64,000 nucleotides of DNA from CAZOGW01 sp964579415. GTDB lineage: Bacteria; Actinomycetota; Acidimicrobiia; Spongiisociales; UBA5794. The DNA lies in the NCBI GenBank assembly GCA_964579415.1, contig CAZOGW010000003.1:1-64000 (forward strand). Reading direction: 5' to 3'. How positions within the stretch are numbered: the first letter of the stretch is position 1; each line of letters begins with the position of its first letter. The position numbers and the translations under genes were made by a program. The notes under the pieces were generated by a model, which was not told where the DNA came from, did not search any database, and worked only from the letters and a program-made list of their open reading frames with translations. Shown here one piece after another: positions 44,399-53,914 of the stretch.

Positions 44399-46165
44399 TC
44401 ATGTCGCCAAAGCCGCCACTGATGGTCGGACCCTGCCCACGCCCCCTGCACGCTCGTGCAGCCACTCCTGGACCGTGACCCAACCCATGCAGTCCGCAGC
44501 AGTGGCCTGACTCTCAACCCACTTCGGAGCCTGCTGCTTCAGAAGAGCCTTCGGCAGGTTGACCAGGTCCGCCGCCATGGCAGTCGTGAGCGCCCGCGGC
44601 CAGACATCTTCGGCTTCCCGCACGGCGAGCTTGCGATCGAGCGGCGCCTGCCCGTACCTGAGGACGATCCGATTCGGCTGGGTGTGGAAGTTGTGGAGGA
44701 TCTTGGCCGAGCGCTTGCCCATCTGGTCGCTGTCGAGGAGGGCCAGCACCGGCTTGGAGGTGGATTGCGACATGAGGACGGCGATCGCAGGCAGCTTCGT
44801 GGCTCCCGCCGCGGCCACGAACTGGACTCTGTCGAGCAGATCCTCGCGACCGGCTATCCGGGCTGCTATCCGCATGTAGTCGATGTCCGTCTGCCCCTCG
44901 GTGATGACGACGAAAGCCGCGTGCCTGTCGACGGACTGGGCGGTTGCGAGCAGCCGACTCACGCCTGCGTCCCGGAAGAGGAACCCCGCGTGATCGCGTC
45001 GACTGTCCGAATGGATAGAAGAGCGACCATCCGGCGCCTTGCTGATTCCGACAACTCGACCCTCCTTTGCGTCGAGGTCCGGGATCATGAAAGGCGAATG
45101 GGACGTGACGAGCACGGACGTGTCTCGGCTGGCCGCAAGACCGACCAGAGACTCTCGCATGAGCTCCTGGGCGGCCGGATGCAGGAAGGACTCGGGCTCC
45201 TCCACAGCAAGCACCAGGGAGCGATGGCTCTGCGCGGCCAGGTAGCGAAGGACGGCGACCAGCACGCCCGCGCGCACGCCGGTGCCCTTGGCGCGAATGT
45301 CGGACTCCATCGCGTCGCGCAGCTGCACGCTCATCGAGGAGAGGGTGTCCTGGAGGGAAGGGATGGCTGGCAGGAGATCGGCCGAGGACATCTCCGGGAA
45401 CAGCTGCCCAGTCATGGCTGCGATGTCGTCGCTCAGTGGTCGTAGGAGGGATTGCCTCACGTGTTCGGCGTAGTGGTTGCGCGCCTCCTTCGCCCGATCC
45501 AGGTCCTCCCTCAGGTGATCCTCGATCACGCCTTCGAGGACCTCCCGGAAGGGGCCTTGCAGCACCGAATCAAGCGATTCACCGCTGCGGATCTTGACGA
45601 GGCGAACGTGCTCGTGGAGGAGGTCGAAGAGCCTGTCGTGCTCGCGGGACCCCTCCGGAGGGTAGGGCGAATCGCTGGCGGTCGGCTTCTTCCTCCCGAG
45701 CCCGGGGACCCCCAGGTACTCATGGCGTGTGACGGTGCCGGCGCGGACCCGCACGAGCGTGGTGAGAACGATGCGTCCCTGGGCCGCATGGGTGCCCCGA
45801 CGATTGAACTGTCGGTTCGCCGACCGCTCGTAGTCGAGGGCACGCCTCAACAGCGTCCGGTCCCGGCTGGGCGCACGCGAGTCCGGGCGCGCTGTAGTCG
45901 TGAGGATCAGCTCGACCCGGAACTCCTTCGTCGCCGCACCGTCGGCGAATTTGGGAAAGTCCAACCGGGGGTTGACGTACGCGTGCGTCGAGGGGTCCTC
46001 CCAATGCGCCCCACCATGCAGCGCGATCCCGATCGCATCGAGGATGTTCGACTTCCCGCTGTTGTTGGGGCCGACCAGGCACGTCAATCCCGGACCCACA
46101 GGCATGTGGTGCGCCGAACCCGCGAATGAGCGGAATGCGCTGACCTTGACCGACTCCAGAATCAT
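44399..46165 (-). CDS. OLD-family ATPase / TOPRIM nuclease
   Basis: 588 residues of the overcoming-lysogenization-defect class. ABC-type ATPase with Walker A VGPNNSGKSN (31-40) and, after a coiled middle, LAVEEPESFLHP (Walker B and signature region) and VTSHSPFMI. The C-terminal TOPRIM nuclease has FVVITEGQTDIDYMRI (near 420) and LALLDSDQMGK (near 475). Such proteins degrade DNA and act in phage defence alone or with a UvrD-type helicase, as in Gabija. A UvrD-like helicase gene does lie nearby at 48852 but on the other strand. ATG 46165 follows GGAGGG by 6 nt. The reading frame stays open antisense far upstream; that part is not coding. Confidence 0.88.
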   Translation of the reverse strand: MILESVKVSAFRSFAGSAHHMPVGPGLTCLVGPNNSGKSNILDAIGIALHGGAHWEDPSTHAYVNPRLDFPKFADGAATKEFRVELILTTTARPDSRAPSRDRTLLRRALDYERSANRQFNRRGTHAAQGRIVLTTLVRVRAGTVTRHEYLGVPGLGRKKPTASDSPYPPEGSREHDRLFDLLHEHVRLVKIRSGESLDSVLQGPFREVLEGVIEDHLREDLDRAKEARNHYAEHVRQSLLRPLSDDIAAMTGQLFPEMSSADLLPAIPSLQDTLSSMSVQLRDAMESDIRAKGTGVRAGVLVAVLRYLAAQSHRSLVLAVEEPESFLHPAAQELMRESLVGLAASRDTSVLVTSHSPFMIPDLDAKEGRVVGISKAPDGRSSIHSDSRRDHAGFLFRDAGVSRLLATAQSVDRHAAFVVITEGQTDIDYMRIAARIAGREDLLDRVQFVAAAGATKLPAIAVLMSQSTSKPVLALLDSDQMGKRSAKILHNFHTQPNRIVLRYGQAPLDRKLAVREAEDVWPRALTTAMAADLVNLPKALLKQQAPKWVESQATAADCMGWVTVQEWLHERAGGVGRVRPSVAALAT

Positions 46166-46194
46166 GGGCTGCCCTCCGTTGAGGCACGGCAGTC

Positions 46195-46208
46195 GCACTG
46201 TGCAGTGC
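46195..46208. promoter_or_regulatory. Palindrome in the OLD/Hsp70 divergent promoter region
   Basis: gcactg-tg-cagtgc, a perfect 6-bp inverted repeat 30 bp upstream of the OLD start, in the 240-bp region between divergent genes. Size and position fit a dimeric repressor site, but no second copy or binding protein is known. Confidence 0.35.
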
Positions 46209-46405
46209 CGAGGCCCCTCGATTCCTGCTGACCAAGTATTCCGCTGGGTCGCTCGGCCGATGACCTTCAGGGTGCAGTTCAGTTCTTGAGCTTGCGCGGT
46301 TGACGTGGTCGGCCGACCCTCGGCGCCGCGCGTCCGGCTCCCCACTGCGCCTAGCCTCGGAGGCCCGAGTCGCGGCCGCATGCCATGGGGAAGGCGAGGT
46401 ACCCG

Positions 46406-48850
46406 ATGTCCGCACCCTTCGATTGGCTCGCCGATTGGCAGCAGCCCCTCACCACGAAGGACTCGCTGCGCGTTCTCGGGATCGACCTGGGCACCACCAA
46501 CAGCACGATCACGGAGATCGTCTGGGAGCCGGGCTCGGATCAGCCGCCGCGTCCCGAGGTCATCGATGTCGTCCAGCCCACCCACTTGGGGCAGGAGTAC
46601 GCGGCTGACGTCGTTCCCTCCGTGGTGGCGCTCACGGGCGGCGCGATTCTGGTGGGCGAGGGGGCAAGCCGACTCCGAGGCACCGCCGAGCCGCACCTCA
46701 CCCGGAACAAGGACATCTTCTGGGAGTGCAAGAACGAGATCGGCACACGCCGGACCTACCGAGGTGCGCCGGATGGGTTCAAGACCCCACGCGACATCGC
46801 TTCGCATGTCCTGCGGTTCCTGCACGAGGCCGCGCTCGACTATGCCCCTTCGCCGATCGATCGGGTGGTCATCACCGTGCCCGCCTCCTTCGGCTGGGAG
46901 CAGCGCCAGGACACGTTCCTCGCCGCGGAGCAGGCGGGCCTCCACGTGCGACCCGGGGATCTCCTCGACGAACCGGTGGCCGCATTCCTCGACTATCTGT
47001 CCGTGCACGGTGGGCAGGCCGCCCTCGGCAGGCGCTCGGTGAGCCGCCTCATGGTGCTGGACTTCGGTGGCGGCACCTGCGACGTGGCGATCCTGGAGGC
47101 CCGGGCTGGCAGCGCACACGCACCCGCACAGCCGGGGCCGGCCGGTGGACTCGGCGTCTCCAGGCTGGGGGTGTCCCGGTTCCATCGCATCGGCGGCGGT
47201 GATCTCGACACCGCCCTGGCGCTCAAGGTCCTCCTGCCCCAACTCGTGGCCCAGAACGCCGACGCGGGGCGCTTCTCGTACTCGGACAAGCGCGACTACT
47301 TGCTGCCCGCCCTCACGGGGGTGGCGGCTGTGCTCAAGATGAAGCAGTCCGAGTTGGTCCGGAATCGGCGACGTCTGGGCAGGTTCGACCCCAAGGATCC
47401 AGCGCTGACCGTCTCCCTGCCAGGTGTCTCCACCATCCCGGTCGGGGTCAGGGGCGGCGTGGTCCAGACGCTGCGCCTGGCCGCCCCCTCCCTCACGTAC
47501 GACCAATTCGTCCAGGCGGCCCAGCCCTTCCTCTCCCGCAGGCTGCTCATGCCGCGTGGCGACGAGTACCTCCAGGCCCAGAGCGTGTTCGCGCCCGTCG
47601 CCGACGTGCTGCAGCGCAGCGATCTCGAACCGGGTGACATCGACGCCTGTCTGTTGGTAGGGGGCAGCAGCCTCCTCCCGCTGCTCGCCGACGAGGTCGA
47701 GAAGTACCTGCCGGACGCGGCGATCCTCACCTACAAGGAGTCTCGCGACGCGCTGCGCTGTGTTGGCCGGGGCGCCGCCGTCCATGCCCTGCTGCTCGCC
47801 GCGTACCACGAGAGCCCGCTGTCGCCGACGACGGGAGACGCGGTCAGCATCCGCACACGCCAAGGCTTGGAGATCATCGTCCCCCGCAACGCTCCGCTGC
47901 CCTACCCGGCGGCGGGCCGCCAGGCCACCCGCCCGAGCCTGCGCATGGCGACGGGGGACGGCGCGAGCGCGCAGCCCCTCACCCTCCAGGTGATGTCCGG
48001 CATCAGCGAGACGGACGCCCGGACTCTGAGCCTGCACCCGATCACGGTGCAGGCGCCCGTACGCGCCGGCGACCCCATCGAGCTGGACGTCAGCGTCGAC
48101 GAGAACCAGCGGCTGTCGCTTCGGGCCGAGGTGCAGACCTCCGCAGGCCCCCAGACGTTCACTCTGGAGCTGGACAACCCGTTCTCCGTCGTGGTGAATC
48201 CGGACGCCAAGCGGGAGCGCATCCGCGAGCTCGAGGAACAGGCGGACGGCATGAGCCGTGCAGAGCGGATCGAGGCGATCCAGACCCTCGCCCGCCTGCA
48301 TTGGGAGATCGGCGAGCGCGAGCGGGCGCGTGAATACCTGGAGCGCGTGCTGCCGATGGTCCCGGCACATCGCCGCGGCTACGTGCTCAACCTCCTCGGC
48401 ATCATCAGCGGCGAGCTGGGCGACACCGATGCGCAGGTGGAGTACTACCAGGCTGCGGCAGAAGCCGGGCTCGGCACCGTGCCCCTGTTCAACCTGGCGA
48501 TCGCTCTCCTGCGCCAAGGCAAGCCGGACGAGGCCCTGCTCATCATCGACGACGTGGTGGCTCGCGACCGAAGTCCGGAGAACCACGCCCTTCGCGGCCG
48601 GATCCTCGATGAGCTGGGTCGCGACACCGAGGCGCGAGCGGCGCAGCAGAAGGCGATCGACGGGCTGCACAACCCCAGAGGCGAGGACGACTTCGTCCTC
48701 TCCTGGGTCAAAGGCGCGGCGGACGCGGTCGGTGACGAGGACAAGGCCCGGTCGATCAAAGAGGAGCAGGCTCGACGACGGCGCGAGGGCGACGGGGGAC
48801 GCAACGCTGCCCCCATCGGTACCCCGGACGGCTTGCCGGACCGGGCCTGA
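46406..48850 (+). CDS. Hsp70-like ATPase with C-terminal TPR region
   Basis: 814 residues. Hsp70/actin-type ATPase motifs in order: phosphate-1 VLGIDLGTTNSTI (23-35), phosphate-2 LMVLDFGGGTCDVAILEA (near 215), adenosine motif CLLVGGSSLLPLL (near 415). A beta-type substrate-binding part follows (ITVQAPVRAGDPIELDVSVD), then about 190 residues of TPR-like helices (ARLHWEIGERERAREYLERV, FNLAIALLRQGKPDEALLII). It is diverged from housekeeping DnaK, lacks the usual lid and has an N-terminal extension. ATG 46406 has GCGAGG 6 nt upstream; ATG 46385 is an alternative. The next gene starts 1 bp after its stop. Confidence 0.85.
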   Translation: MSAPFDWLADWQQPLTTKDSLRVLGIDLGTTNSTITEIVWEPGSDQPPRPEVIDVVQPTHLGQEYAADVVPSVVALTGGAILVGEGASRLRGTAEPHLTRNKDIFWECKNEIGTRRTYRGAPDGFKTPRDIASHVLRFLHEAALDYAPSPIDRVVITVPASFGWEQRQDTFLAAEQAGLHVRPGDLLDEPVAAFLDYLSVHGGQAALGRRSVSRLMVLDFGGGTCDVAILEARAGSAHAPAQPGPAGGLGVSRLGVSRFHRIGGGDLDTALALKVLLPQLVAQNADAGRFSYSDKRDYLLPALTGVAAVLKMKQSELVRNRRRLGRFDPKDPALTVSLPGVSTIPVGVRGGVVQTLRLAAPSLTYDQFVQAAQPFLSRRLLMPRGDEYLQAQSVFAPVADVLQRSDLEPGDIDACLLVGGSSLLPLLADEVEKYLPDAAILTYKESRDALRCVGRGAAVHALLLAAYHESPLSPTTGDAVSIRTRQGLEIIVPRNAPLPYPAAGRQATRPSLRMATGDGASAQPLTLQVMSGISETDARTLSLHPITVQAPVRAGDPIELDVSVDENQRLSLRAEVQTSAGPQTFTLELDNPFSVVVNPDAKRERIRELEEQADGMSRAERIEAIQTLARLHWEIGERERAREYLERVLPMVPAHRRGYVLNLLGIISGELGDTDAQVEYYQAAAEAGLGTVPLFNLAIALLRQGKPDEALLIIDDVVARDRSPENHALRGRILDELGRDTEARAAQQKAIDGLHNPRGEDDFVLSWVKGAADAVGDEDKARSIKEEQARRRREGDGGRNAAPIGTPDGLPDRA

Positions 48851-48851
48851 G

Positions 48852-50081
48852 ATGTGGCTCGTCCCCTTCGAGGACCTCTCGGCCGACCAAGCAGCTGCGG
48901 TGGCGCTGGACACGAGCAAGCACCGGATCATCCGCGGTGGTCCGGGCTCCGGCAAGACCTTGGTGCTAGCCCACCGGGCCAAGGCCCTGATCGAGCAGCG
49001 CGGCATCCCACGGGAGCGGCTGCGCGTGCTCGTCTATACCCGGGTGCTCAATGCCTACATCCGGCAAGGCCTGGCCGACCTTGGGCTCGCAGACGTCTGC
49101 CAGGGCTACGACGAGTGGTGCCGATCGGTTCTGAGCGCTCGGCGGATCCCGACGCCGAAGGGCAGTCCCGGGAGCGTGACCGAGCTGCTCCGGACGCTCG
49201 TACTGGAGGCCCTGTCGCAGGACGCCGAGCCGATGCTCGACGCGATCCTCGTCGACGAGGGCCAGGACCTCACCGAGACGATGCTGCGCATCCTGCCCCG
49301 CGCCGCTCGCCACGTGACCGTGGCCATGGACTCCGCGCAGCAGCTCTACGAGGAGGGCTCCGACCTGGGTCGCGTCGCGGCAGCCCTCTCCTTGCCGGCC
49401 CGCCCCGCTGCCCTCCTGACGGCCTATCGCTGCACTCCGCACATCGTCGGTCTGGCATCGGTCTTCCTCGACGACCCAGGGGAGCGGCACCGCTTCCGCT
49501 ACGCCAACCTGATGCCGCTCGGCGCGAGCGAGCAGCCGGTGCTCGTCACCTCCCCGGATGAGGAGGCAGAGCTCGACACGCTCGCCGCTGCCCTCCAGGA
49601 GCGGGCCTTCGTGGGCCAGCGCAGCGTCGTGCTGCTCCCCACCAATCGCGACCTGTTCCGCTTCAAGAAGCGGTTGCGGGAACGGGGCATGGACGTCTAT
49701 CACCGCAAGGAGCTCGGCTTCGACGGCAACCGGCCTCTCCTGCTCACCTACCACTCCGCCAAGGGTCTCACCGCCGAGGCGGTCTTCCTGCCCAAGCTAA
49801 CCGTGGGAGGCTTCGACAGCAGGCCCGACGACATGGTTGCCCGGATGCTGTTCGTCGGCGTGACCCGGGCCACCGAGTGGGCGTGGTTGGGGACCCGAGC
49901 GTCCGACCGGCTGCCGCTGCTCGCCCGGCTCGGGGCCCCCCTTCGCGAGGGTCATCTGGTGGACCTGTCGACTTCGGCGCCGCAGACCGTCGAACCCGAC
50001 GGGGGCGGCCGGCCGAAACCGCCGACGGAGCCGACGGACGACTCTGCGGGCGACGACGAACTCATGGACCTGTTCGACTGA
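48852..50081 (+). CDS. Compact UvrD/PcrA-like SF1 helicase
   Basis: 409 residues, short for UvrD (about 700). Seen: Q-motif-like LSADQAAAV, Walker A GGPGSGKT (29-36), motif II ILVDEGQDL (132-140), motif III/IV AMDSAQQLYE and AYRC, motif V TYHSAKGLTAEAVFLPKL and motif VI MLFVGVTRATEWAWL. The 1B/2B accessory domains appear reduced or missing. The C-terminal 45 residues are Pro/Asp-rich and end in DDELMDLFD, a possible docking peptide. ATG lies 1 bp after the Hsp70 stop, and 11 bp separate it from the AAA+ gene, so the three proteins are probably made together. Confidence 0.85.
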   Translation: MWLVPFEDLSADQAAAVALDTSKHRIIRGGPGSGKTLVLAHRAKALIEQRGIPRERLRVLVYTRVLNAYIRQGLADLGLADVCQGYDEWCRSVLSARRIPTPKGSPGSVTELLRTLVLEALSQDAEPMLDAILVDEGQDLTETMLRILPRAARHVTVAMDSAQQLYEEGSDLGRVAAALSLPARPAALLTAYRCTPHIVGLASVFLDDPGERHRFRYANLMPLGASEQPVLVTSPDEEAELDTLAAALQERAFVGQRSVVLLPTNRDLFRFKKRLRERGMDVYHRKELGFDGNRPLLLTYHSAKGLTAEAVFLPKLTVGGFDSRPDDMVARMLFVGVTRATEWAWLGTRASDRLPLLARLGAPLREGHLVDLSTSAPQTVEPDGGGRPKPPTEPTDDSAGDDELMDLFD

Positions 50082-50092
50082 GAGGCAGCGCG

Positions 50093-52825
50093 ATGACCGA
50101 GATCGAGCACCGGTACGCGATGTTCGTTAGAGGACTCGCGGATCGGCTCGCTATGCCCGCTCCGGATATCCAGGCCGAGCTGTCCGGCCTGCGTGAGGCG
50201 TGGGCGCAGCCCCTGCCTCGCGAGCACCGCCTCGTGAGGCTGCCACCCGATGTGTGGGGGCGGCTGGCCGCGGCGATCAACGGCCATCGGTTCGGAGCCG
50301 ACCCGTACGACCGGTTCCTCCCACCGGCGATCCTGCGAGGCCTCGACGCGACGTCGGCGGAGGGGAGGGGGGCTCTCGAGTCGGCCTGGCCGCTGGTCCA
50401 GACGTGGCTGGCCGTCCAGGCCGGGCTGTCGACAAACGCCGACAGCCTTCGGCTGATCAATGAGCGCTACGCGCCACACGTCTGGACCCAGCAGATCGAC
50501 GAGGGCGACGATCTCGGCGAGGATGCCGATGGGCGTCACCAGCCCGCGAGTGACGGCCAAAGCGAGACCGAGCGCGGCGGGGGGCGTACCCCGATGGGGC
50601 GCGCATCCGAGCCAGCTGGGCGCACGCCGGCCTCGCCCGGGGTTGCCCTTCCACTGGATGCGGCCGCGCGCCGCCAGCTTGCACGCTTGCAGGACTCTTT
50701 GCCCGACTCGGCCGCGCAGCGAGTCTGCCTGCCCGCGGTGCTGCTTGGGCTGTGGTGTGGCTCGCTGCGCATCCCGCGGCTGGCATCCGAGTGGGACGAG
50801 GTGCGTGGGCTGGTCGAGGAGGGGAGTACCGATGCCGTGGAGAGTCTGCAGCAGGTCGCTGCGATCCGAGTCTCGATGCTGGCGGAGAACTCCATCGGCG
50901 GCCTGGTCCCGGACGCGTGGGAGCGATTGGTGACCTGGGCCTACGCCCGGGCCTCCCGGTGGGCCGGACAGCGCACGCTCGATCCGGTCCTGCACGCCCA
51001 GCTCATCGAGGGCTGGCGGGCCGACCCGCTCCGGGGTGAACCGGTCGGCCCCGGCCTGGCTGCCAGCCCACGCTGGTCGGCCACTGTGGTCGAAGCGATC
51101 ACCACCGGCAGCGCCCCCGAGATGACGACCGACGCCGACGTCGTGGTCTCCCGGCCGGCCTCCACCGCCGATGGGCTGCTCGCCGAGCTGGACGATCTCG
51201 AGGGCCTGGCGGAGGTCAAGACGGCCGTCCACGAACTGGTGCAGCAGGTGCAGTTCGACCAGGCACGTCGGGTGCAGGGCCTGCCCGTCGTGCCGATGAC
51301 ACGGCACCTCGTCCTCATGGGCAACCCGGGCACGGGAAAGACGACAGTCGCACGGCTGATCGGGCGCATCCTGCATGCGGCCGAGGCACTGCCCAGCGCG
51401 ACGTTCCTCGAAGTGCGGCGAGGCGACCTCGTCAGCAAGTACTACGGCGAGACCGAGAAGCGGGTCCGCCGGGCCATCGACCAAGCCAAGGGTGGAGTGC
51501 TCTTCATCGATGAGGCGCACGCCCTGGCCTCTGGCGATCGGGACGAGTCCGGTGCGCACCTCCTCCCGGAGCTCGTCGCCGGCATGGAGAACCAGCGCGA
51601 CGAGTTCGTCCTCATGCTGGCCGGGTACTCCGCACCCATGCAGAAACTGCTGTCCTCGGACCCCGGCTTGGCCGGCCGGTTCGGCAGGATCCTCAGCTTC
51701 CCCGATCTCAGCGACGACGCCCTGACCTCGGCCTTCCTCAAGCGGGCCGCGGCCAGCAGGTACCGTCTCGCCGACGACGTCGAGGGCGCGGCGCGCTCCT
51801 ACTTCGCGCGGCTCAACCGGGGCCAGGGCTTCGCGAACGCTCGTGAGGCACGCAGCCTGTTCGAGAGCGCGGTTGCCCGGCTCGCGTCCAGGTACGCCGC
51901 GGATCGTGAAGCGGTGGACGTAACCGTCATCACGGCTGACGACATCCCCAGGCCTGCGGGGCCAGGTCACATCGACGAGCCTGCATTGGCGCAGGCGCGC
52001 GCTGGGATCGACCGGCTTGCGGGACTCGAGTCAGTCAAAGCCGCGCTGTCCAAGGTCGCGGACAAGGCGCGACTCGAGCTGCTGCGCGTGCAGCGCGGGA
52101 TCGCAGCGAAGCCGGTGGTGCCCGGTCACTTCGCGTTCGTGGGGCCGCCGGGCACCGGAAAGACCACGGTCGCCCGGCAGCTCGGGCAGCTGTTCGCGGC
52201 ACTCGGTGTGCTGCGCTCCGGGCACGTTGTGGCGGCCAACCGCTCCACTCTCGTTGCCGAGTTCATCGGACAGACCGCTCCCAAGGTGCGCGAGCAGGTG
52301 CAGGCGGCGCTGGACGGTGTCCTGTTCGTCGACGAGGCCTACGCGCTCATGCCGGCGGACGCCGCGCGGGACTTCGGAGCCGAGGCCGTGGCCACCCTGG
52401 TGGAGGAGATGGAGACCCACCGCGAACGGCTGGTGGTTGTGCTGGCGGGCTATCAGGAGGACGTCGATCGGCTCCTCGACGCCAACCAGGGATTGCGGTC
52501 GCGCGTGAACAATGTGCTCCAGTTCGAGGCCTTCACCCGAGACGAGTTGCGCGTGGTCGCCGACCAGATGGCTGCCGACTCCCGACTCGTGCTCGAGCCG
52601 GACGTGGCCGACCTGTTGGCCGAGCGCGCTTTCGCTGCCCGCAGCGAGCCTGGTTTCGCGAACGCGCGGGCCATCCGCAACCTGCTCGACGAGGCGGAGG
52701 GTCGACTGGCGGCCCGCCTGTCGAGCAGGCCGGCCGACCAGGTCGCCACGCGCGAGCTCTCGCTGATCACCGTTGCAGATGTGCCTGCAGCGGTCAGCCG
52801 GGAGCGCATCATCGGGTTCGTATAG
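50093..52825 (+). CDS. Twin AAA+ ATPase (CbxX/SpoVK/EccA-type)
   Basis: 910 residues with two AAA+ domains of the CbxX/CfxQ group. First: MGNPGTGKTTVARLIGRIL (near 408), GVLFIDEAHALA, LAGRFGRILSFPDL. Second: FVGPPGTGKTTVARQLGQL (near 682), GVLFVDEAYALM, LVVVLAGYQEDVDRLLDANQ, LRSRVNNVLQF. The N-terminal 380 residues are unrecognised helices with a Gly/Arg-rich linker near 150-180. Proteins of this family remodel partner proteins. Third gene of the Hsp70/helicase operon, with a ribosome site in the 11-bp spacer. The two AAA+ domains differ enough to be old duplicates rather than a recent copy. Confidence 0.88.
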   Translation: MTEIEHRYAMFVRGLADRLAMPAPDIQAELSGLREAWAQPLPREHRLVRLPPDVWGRLAAAINGHRFGADPYDRFLPPAILRGLDATSAEGRGALESAWPLVQTWLAVQAGLSTNADSLRLINERYAPHVWTQQIDEGDDLGEDADGRHQPASDGQSETERGGGRTPMGRASEPAGRTPASPGVALPLDAAARRQLARLQDSLPDSAAQRVCLPAVLLGLWCGSLRIPRLASEWDEVRGLVEEGSTDAVESLQQVAAIRVSMLAENSIGGLVPDAWERLVTWAYARASRWAGQRTLDPVLHAQLIEGWRADPLRGEPVGPGLAASPRWSATVVEAITTGSAPEMTTDADVVVSRPASTADGLLAELDDLEGLAEVKTAVHELVQQVQFDQARRVQGLPVVPMTRHLVLMGNPGTGKTTVARLIGRILHAAEALPSATFLEVRRGDLVSKYYGETEKRVRRAIDQAKGGVLFIDEAHALASGDRDESGAHLLPELVAGMENQRDEFVLMLAGYSAPMQKLLSSDPGLAGRFGRILSFPDLSDDALTSAFLKRAAASRYRLADDVEGAARSYFARLNRGQGFANAREARSLFESAVARLASRYAADREAVDVTVITADDIPRPAGPGHIDEPALAQARAGIDRLAGLESVKAALSKVADKARLELLRVQRGIAAKPVVPGHFAFVGPPGTGKTTVARQLGQLFAALGVLRSGHVVAANRSTLVAEFIGQTAPKVREQVQAALDGVLFVDEAYALMPADAARDFGAEAVATLVEEMETHRERLVVVLAGYQEDVDRLLDANQGLRSRVNNVLQFEAFTRDELRVVADQMAADSRLVLEPDVADLLAERAFAARSEPGFANARAIRNLLDEAEGRLAARLSSRPADQVATRELSLITVADVPAAVSRERIIGFV

Positions 52826-52960
52826 GTCCGGTGGCGGCGCCGAGTCCCCGGTTCCGCGGCACCATGACGTAGCCGACCTCGGCGCAGGCGCCCCCTGGCC
52901 CCGAGCTCCCGCGCGAGACTGGCCCGCGAGGTCTCTTCGATGCGTGGGGAGAATGCGGAC

Positions 52961-53806
52961 ATGTCGCACGTACCCTTCGAGATCATCCCTGGAGACCTCG
53001 CCTCGCCGGTCGTCATGCACGTCCCGCACGCCGCCACGTGGATCGAGCCGTCGGTGCGTGCCGACATCCTTCTGTCCGATGCCGAGCTTGCCGCCGAGCT
53101 CGCCGCGATCACCGACGCGATCACCGACGTCGTCGCCGAACGGGCGGCCGCTGCGGCCAGCATGCGGCCGTGGATCCTCGTCAATCGGACCTCCCGCCTC
53201 GTCGTCGATCCAGAGCGATTCCCGGACGAGCGTGAGGAGCTCAACAAGGTCGGAATGGGCGCCGTCTACGAGCGAACGACCACCGGTGCGGTCCTGCGCA
53301 GGCCGACCCCCGCCGAGCGGCAGGCCCTGATCGACGACTACTTCACGCCCTACGCGGAAGGCATCGCGCAGCTGGTCCGGGACCGGCTCGCGGAGGTGGG
53401 AACGGTCACGATCCTCGACGTCCACTCCTATCCACAGGTGCCGAATCCGTACGAGCTGCACGTCGACCAGCGGCGACCGGAGGTCTGCGTCGGGACCGAC
53501 GAGCTGCACACGCCGACGGAGCTGCGGGAGCAGACGCTCGCCGCCATGCGCGCGGCCGCCCCGACCGGGGACGTGGGCCTCGACGCGCCGTTCTGGGGCT
53601 GCTACGTCCCCCTCGACCAGTACGGCACGAACCCCGCCGTGCGTGCCGTCATGGTGGAGATCCGCCGCGACGTGGTCGCGAACCACCTCGATCCCCTCGT
53701 CGAGGGCGTGGCCGCGCTGGTCACGCGGATCAGCGAACTGGGGCGGGCCACGGACGCGGGCGCTTTCGGCCTCGCCGGATCGCCGGAGCACTGCTCGCTG
53801 GGGTGA
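52961..53806 (+). CDS. N-formylglutamate amidohydrolase-like protein
   Basis: 281 residues of the N-formylglutamate amidohydrolase family, metal-dependent hydrolases of N-acylated amino acids. Seen: VVMHVPHAATWI (first metal His), ILVNRTSRLVVDPERFPDE, TILDVHSYPQVPNP, CVGTDELHTP and VMVEIRRDVV. ATG at 52961 follows ggggaga by 8 nt; ATG 52940 is possible. It is separated by about 135 bp from the AAA+ gene and may start a new transcription unit. No histidine-utilisation genes are nearby, so its real substrate is unknown; it may process a peptide or modified amino acid. Confidence 0.85.
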   Translation: MSHVPFEIIPGDLASPVVMHVPHAATWIEPSVRADILLSDAELAAELAAITDAITDVVAERAAAAASMRPWILVNRTSRLVVDPERFPDEREELNKVGMGAVYERTTTGAVLRRPTPAERQALIDDYFTPYAEGIAQLVRDRLAEVGTVTILDVHSYPQVPNPYELHVDQRRPEVCVGTDELHTPTELREQTLAAMRAAAPTGDVGLDAPFWGCYVPLDQYGTNPAVRAVMVEIRRDVVANHLDPLVEGVAALVTRISELGRATDAGAFGLAGSPEHCSLG

Positions 53807-53914
53807 TCGAGGCCTAGGAGCCTTCCTCGGCGCCCTCCACCAGGCGCCCCGGTTGTGTCAGACCGTCGTTGCACCATCGACGAGACACAGCGACAGAACC
53901 GGGAAGGACCGACG

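Noticed and set aside
46166..49006. The OLD reading frame stays open upstream on the minus strand for nearly 950 more codons (total 1535).
   Set aside because: This part is antisense to the Hsp70 and helicase genes, has no family motifs, and OLD has a proper ATG with GGAGGG at 46165. It is an effect of high GC.
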